Of a stretch of DNA of 64,000 nt, positions 60,316 to 64,000 are shown piece by piece. Positions within the stretch are counted from its first letter, which is position 1. Every line of letters begins with the position of its first letter. Both the position numbers and the translations under genes were made by a program. The notes below the pieces were generated by a model. It was not told the origin of the DNA, ran no database searches, and saw only the letters and a list, made by a program, of their open reading frames with translations. This DNA is from Paenibacillus sp. PCH8 (lineage in GTDB: Bacteria > Bacillota > Bacilli > Paenibacillales > Paenibacillaceae), in contig NZ_PKQK01000007.1 in assembly GCF_002968835.1 (NCBI RefSeq), positions 62,001 through 126,000 of the forward strand, given 5' to 3'.

Positions 60316-61430
60316 TAGCGCCCTACTACTTTCTGGCCTACAGTCAAGCCTTTCAGAATCTCGACATCCGTTGACGTCTGCTGTCCAACCTCCACGTCCA
60401 CTTCGCGTTTGCTGCCATCACTCTCGACAACTTGCACGTACGTTCTTGAACCGATGGAGCGTAGAGCCGATACAGGAATCACAATCGCGTTCTTGGTACG
60501 CTGCGTTACGATCGAAACGGATAGAGGTGTACCCCGTTCCACGCCTTTTGGCATTTTCGCAAGTGTAACGATCACATATTTATCCAGCGTTTCTTTGGTT
60601 GGAGGTGTTCCTCCTTCTCCCGAACCTGAACCGCCGCCACTGCCGCTTTCGGAAGCTACAGCCACAGGCATTACTTTAATTTTGCCAGCGACTTTACCAG
60701 CTCCATTAATATCCACCTCTGCCTTCATACCCGCAGAGAACTTCTCCAGATCTTCCTTGGCAAAGGTAGCTGCCACAACCAGATTCGATGTATCCGCAAT
60801 CGTAGCAATCGGGTCATACGCTTTCACCGCTGCACCTTTCTCTACCTGCACAGCAATAACGGTGCCACCAAACGGAGCGTTCAGCGTGGCCTTGCCCAGT
60901 TTTTCCTCCAGATCAGCCAGTTCCTGCCGCAGTTCTTCAAACGCAATCGTGGATTCTTCGAACTCCACCGGGTCCATCTCATCCTTCTTGCGAAGGGTTT
61001 CCTTCATTTGAACTTCGGACTTACGAATCTGAAGCTTTTTGCCACGAATCTCTTTCTCCACACTCTCTACATCAAGTACAGCGAGAAGTTGACCCTTTTT
61101 CACTTTATCCCCCGGTTTAACATTCAACTCTTTGACATGCATACCATCGAGCGTGAAGTATACCTTCTCTTCCCGCTGACTCATCATTTTGCCGCTACCG
61201 CTTACTTTTTTCTCCAGCGTTTCCGTCCGGACTTCATATTCCGGTTTCTTGGAAATCGTTGGCGGTGTAATGGGCGGTAACACTTCTTCCTCTGTTTCTG
61301 ACGGCAGCAATGAGCACCCAGACATCGTCGCAACCATTATTGCACCAATCACAATAAGGGCCGCACGTTTCCCCCTCTTCGGAGCGGCACCTTTACTTGA
61401 TAAATCTACCGTCCGCCATTTCATAAACAT
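60315..61430 (-). CDS. HlyD/MacA-type efflux adaptor lipoprotein
   Basis: 371 residues. Lipobox VATMSGC with C39, then a barrel-sandwich hybrid halved by a coiled hairpin: VKPGDKVKKGQLLAVLDVES, a helix pair (KETLRKKDEMDPVEFEES, FEELRQELADLEEKL), APFGGTVIAVQVEKGAAVKA, and a beta-barrel end VIPVSALRSIGSRTYVQVV. In Gram-positive bacteria such adaptors link the permease to the wall side. A Gly/Ser run (GSGGGSGSGEGG) sits in the barrel. It overlaps the ATPase gene upstream by 38 bases; ATG 61430 is nine bases after GGAGG. Confidence 0.86.
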   Translation of the reverse strand: MFMKWRTVDLSSKGAAPKRGKRAALIVIGAIMVATMSGCSLLPSETEEEVLPPITPPTISKKPEYEVRTETLEKKVSGSGKMMSQREEKVYFTLDGMHVKELNVKPGDKVKKGQLLAVLDVESVEKEIRGKKLQIRKSEVQMKETLRKKDEMDPVEFEESTIAFEELRQELADLEEKLGKATLNAPFGGTVIAVQVEKGAAVKAYDPIATIADTSNLVVAATFAKEDLEKFSAGMKAEVDINGAGKVAGKIKVMPVAVASESGSGGGSGSGEGGTPPTKETLDKYVIVTLAKMPKGVERGTPLSVSIVTQRTKNAIVIPVSALRSIGSRTYVQVVESDGSKREVDVEVGQQTSTDVEILKGLTVGQKVVGR

Positions 61431-62328
61431 GGTCCGCAACCTCCAAAATCGTAGGATCGTGTGTAGTCATACATATCGTTACTTGTTCTACTTCAATAAT
61501 ATTGCGGAACACGGCCATGACCTGTGCGCCCATCTTGGAATCCAGTTCTGCCGTAGGTTCATCTGCCAGCAACAATCTGGGTCTATGGGCAATGGCTTTG
61601 GCTATAGCTACGCGCTGCTGCTCTCCACCGGACATCTCGAAAGGACGGTGTTTCACCCGTTTGGATAGTCCAACCAAGTCCAGACAATGACCAACCCGTT
61701 CCTTCCATTCGGCTCGTGGCACATCTGCCATACGCAGCGACAGCTCTACATTTTCCCAAGCAGACAATAAGGGCATAAGCGCATACGCCTGGAAAATAAA
61801 ACCGATCTCTTTGCGCCGCAGTGCGGTCCGCCGCCGATCACCCCAATCCTGGAGAGGCTGGCCAGAGAACAAGATGTCTCCACTGGAAGGCTGGTCCAAC
61901 CCGCCGAGCATATTCAGCAGCGTTGTTTTACCAGAGCCTGATCGCCCCTTGAGCATGACCAGTTGCTGCGAATTCACTTCCATATCAATACCTTTCAACA
62001 CATGAATGATACGACTGCCTGTCTGGAAACTGCGATGTACATTACGAACCTCCAATACAGGTCCATCATAGGGAGGCAGCAACTCCTTCCTGGGTGTAAC
62101 CTTCTTCTGGGGTTCATCAACGGCAGTGGCAACTGCCACTTCGTCCGAACTAATTAGACTATCATGCGGAGACGGCCCACTTGTTGGGAGTACAGGTTCA
62201 TTCGTGTATGTATTTTCTCCCGACTCCGTTGATGCCTCCAGCTGGGTTTCTCCCGATTGATGTTCATCGCCTGACTGGCTCTTGGCAGGTCTCTTCCTCG
62301 AAAATAATTTCTTCATGCCAGCAATCAC
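61393..62328 (-). CDS. MacB/LolD-type ABC ATPase with acidic N-terminal extension
   Basis: 311 residues. The first 88 are a charged low-complexity extension not found in ordinary family members (SGDEHQSGETQLEASTESGE). Then ATPase: GRSGSGKTT (128-136), FEMSGGEQQRVAIAKAIAHR, LLADEPTAELDS, and T-H-D. First gene of the operon. An ATG at 62334 touches the AAAGG site; the GTG at 62328 is spaced six bases and is preferred. Works with the HlyD and permease genes; a second ATPase later in the same operon may pair with it. Confidence 0.86.
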   Translation of the reverse strand: MIAGMKKLFSRKRPAKSQSGDEHQSGETQLEASTESGENTYTNEPVLPTSGPSPHDSLISSDEVAVATAVDEPQKKVTPRKELLPPYDGPVLEVRNVHRSFQTGSRIIHVLKGIDMEVNSQQLVMLKGRSGSGKTTLLNMLGGLDQPSSGDILFSGQPLQDWGDRRRTALRRKEIGFIFQAYALMPLLSAWENVELSLRMADVPRAEWKERVGHCLDLVGLSKRVKHRPFEMSGGEQQRVAIAKAIAHRPRLLLADEPTAELDSKMGAQVMAVFRNIIEVEQVTICMTTHDPTILEVADHVYEMADGRFIK

Positions 62329-62402
62329 GCTCATCCTTTCTTGAAATCCCGTTCATTTCTTCAAGTTCCCTAAAACTAGAAATCTGTTCCAACCTACACT
62401 GA

Positions 62403-62447
62403 ATTATAAACGACCGTTCACCACTAAAAGTTACAAGCTTTTTACAA
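62403..62447 (-). promoter_or_regulatory. Promoter of the ABC operon with 11-base direct repeat
   Basis: A perfect TATAAT on the minus strand (62403-62408) with no good -35. Just upstream is TTGTAA repeated at an 11-base period (62442-62447 and 62431-62436), typical of OmpR-type response-regulator sites replacing the -35. Confidence 0.4.
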
Positions 62448-62483
62448 CGGTAGCGTGAAAAAGTTAATATTTTGATGAACAAA

Positions 62484-62512
62484 CGAAAAAAGCACCCCAA
62501 AGTGCGGGATGC
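62484..62512 (-). terminator. Terminator after pyrE
   Basis: The stem GCATCCC/GGGGTGC is followed by six T on the minus strand. Confidence 0.8.
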
Positions 62513-62607
62513 CTCTTAATATATTCAATGGTTTTGCCGCTATGGCGGCAATGATTACAATTTTGATACCGTTTAACAATGGACCCATTTCGGAACGGTC
62601 ACTGATA

Positions 62608-63249
62608 TTATTTACCAAATGAAGAAGGATCTTCACGCCACGATTTAAGCAATTCAAAATCGCTCTCCTGGATCGTTCCCTGAGCCAAAGCCACATCCAT
62701 CAGAGCGGTGTAGTTAGACAAGGTTTGCAGCGGAATTCCTGCATCTTCAAACGCTTTAACACCCTTATCGAGCTGGTAGCTGAAGATAGCAAGTACGGCA
62801 AGTGGCGTTGCACCTGCTGTACGTACAGCTTCTGCCGCTTTGATGGAGCTTCCCCCTGTAGAAATCAGGTCTTCAATGACAATCACTTTCTGTCCCTCGG
62901 CAATAAGACCTTCAATCAGGTTCTCCTTGCCGTGTCCTTTCGCTTTATCCCGAATGTACGCCATTGGCAGATTCAGCTTCTGAGCTACCCAGGCTGCATG
63001 TGGGATCCCTGCGGTTGCCGTACCTGCGATGACTTCTGCATCCGGGTATTGATTACGAATAATCGTGGCAAATGCTTCAGCAATATCATTACGAATCTCG
63101 GGATAAGACATCGTTAACCGGTTATCACAGTATATCGGGGATTGGATGCCGGATGTCCAGGTAAATGGCTGCTGCGGACGCAGCGCCACAGCTTTGATTT
63201 TCAACAGTTGGGAGGCAATATGGTTCGGAATTGCGCTTAGTTCGATCAT
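62608..63249 (-). CDS. pyrE: Orotate phosphoribosyltransferase
   Basis: Joins orotate and PRPP to OMP, the fifth step of UMP synthesis. 213 residues, normal length. PRPP loop VIVIEDLISTGGSS (122-135) and RDKAKGHGKENLIEG (100-114) with catalytic K102/K104 are intact. It overlaps pyrF by four bases (ATGA), so the two are translationally coupled. Confidence 0.96.
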   Translation of the reverse strand: MIELSAIPNHIASQLLKIKAVALRPQQPFTWTSGIQSPIYCDNRLTMSYPEIRNDIAEAFATIIRNQYPDAEVIAGTATAGIPHAAWVAQKLNLPMAYIRDKAKGHGKENLIEGLIAEGQKVIVIEDLISTGGSSIKAAEAVRTAGATPLAVLAIFSYQLDKGVKAFEDAGIPLQTLSNYTALMDVALAQGTIQESDFELLKSWREDPSSFGK

Positions 63250-63986
63250 GCGTTTAACATCTCCTTCAAAATGGTTTCTACCGCTTCACGTGGACTCGGG
63301 GCGCCTGTAATCGGTCTGCCTATAACAATGTAATGGCTGCCTCTGGCAATAGCTTCACCCGGCGTCAAGACACGCGTCTGATCTCCCAGACCACTCCCAG
63401 CCGGACGAATGCCCGGTGTAACGGTGTGAAATTCACTGCCACACGCTGCCCGAATCGCAGGTACTTCCAATGGAGAAGCAACTACTCCATCCAGTCCTGC
63501 CTCCTGAGCCAGTCCTGCATAATGAACAACAGCAGCTTCCACACTGCCCGGAATGCCGATCTCGTTATTCATGGTCTCCAGACTCGTACTGGTCAGCTGC
63601 GTGACAGCAATGATCTCGGGTCTGTGTAAGGAAGGATCAACAGCCATCGCCGCATCTGCTCCCTCGCGCGCTGCACGCATCATGCTGGCTCCACCCGCTG
63701 CGTGCACATTGAACATGTCCACACCCAGACGTGTGATGCTCTCCGCCCCGCCACGAACCGTGTTGGGAATGTCATGCATTTTCACATCCAGAAAAACGGA
63801 ATAGCCTTTGGATTTCAGCTCGCGAATAAATTCTGGCCCTGCGGCGTAGAACAACTGCATGCCCACTTTGAGATAACAGGGGATGCCCTCAAGAGCTTGT
63901 ACCAATTCTTGAGCTTCTTCCGCTCCAGGATAATCCAGTGCCACCATCAGACGTCCAGCCATTTCATTGAAATTCGGGTGATTCAT
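63246..63986 (-). CDS. pyrF: Orotidine 5'-phosphate decarboxylase
   Basis: Makes UMP from OMP, the last step of the pathway. 246 residues. The active-site DVKMHDIPNT (67-76) with D67, K69 and D72 and the phosphate loop GIRPAG are intact. N-terminal MVALDYPG and the late YIVIGRPIT are family typical. ATG 63986 is weakly preceded by AGGGGCG. The rest of the pyr operon would lie upstream beyond the window edge. Confidence 0.95.
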   Translation of the reverse strand: MNHPNFNEMAGRLMVALDYPGAEEAQELVQALEGIPCYLKVGMQLFYAAGPEFIRELKSKGYSVFLDVKMHDIPNTVRGGAESITRLGVDMFNVHAAGGASMMRAAREGADAAMAVDPSLHRPEIIAVTQLTSTSLETMNNEIGIPGSVEAAVVHYAGLAQEAGLDGVVASPLEVPAIRAACGSEFHTVTPGIRPAGSGLGDQTRVLTPGEAIARGSHYIVIGRPITGAPSPREAVETILKEMLNA

Positions 63987-64000
63987 ATCCCAGCGCCCCT

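Overview
The window reads as chromosomal DNA of a spore-forming Bacillota, most likely a Paenibacillus. The evidence is strong AGGAGG-type ribosome sites with many TTG and GTG starts, two YjcZ-type sporulation miniproteins, a NucB-type sporulation nuclease, an exosporium-like protein, SpeA and Ohr of Bacillus type, and many small DUF proteins shared among Bacilli. The genus is inferred from gene content; no 16S gene is present.

Layout. 1-10.4 kb is housekeeping: a cut-off PTS EIIC gene, a CoA-binding protein, a divergent aroA, a rhodanese, aroK, gndA, an MFS gene with a frameshift, speA and a DUF1292 protein. 10.4-19.2 kb holds small secreted or membrane proteins, an Ohr peroxidase under an OhrR-like operator, a three-gene unit around a beta-propeller-like protein, tRNA-Val, a MITE-like repeat, a LexA-box-controlled gene pair and a manganese catalase. 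19.4-30.8 kb is an AT-rich island around a 2149-residue secreted RHS/YD-repeat polymorphic toxin with a HINT domain and a small candidate immunity gene. It is flanked by two secreted proteins, one RCC1-headed and one dockerin-headed, that end in the same FN3 plus YD cassette.

31.4-35.4 kb is a Fur-box-preceded operon of two FecCD permeases and an ABC exporter. 35.6-48.3 kb holds GDPD, LOG, Ung, a MalY-type lyase with a divergent XRE regulator, a PreP-like metallopeptidase, tRNA-Leu, NucB and a LOV-domain histidine kinase. 48.5-54.7 kb has a 22-residue microprotein, a second MFS transporter, small proteins, a hydrolase, a methyltransferase-TPR protein, an exosporium-like protein and two CAU-anticodon tRNAs. 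55-62.4 kb is a five-gene operon: MacB-type ATPase, HlyD-type lipoprotein, giant FtsX-type permease, a second ATPase fused to an AbrB-like domain, and a sugar-type binding lipoprotein. The window ends with pyrF-pyrE.

A recurring oddity: five protein genes are broken by seven single-base changes, each in a homopolymer and each restoring one complete reading frame when reversed. The initiator tRNA also lacks one base on each side of its acceptor stem, again in G or C runs. This looks more like homopolymer sequencing error than true gene loss, so the genes marked pseudogene for this reason are probably intact in the organism.
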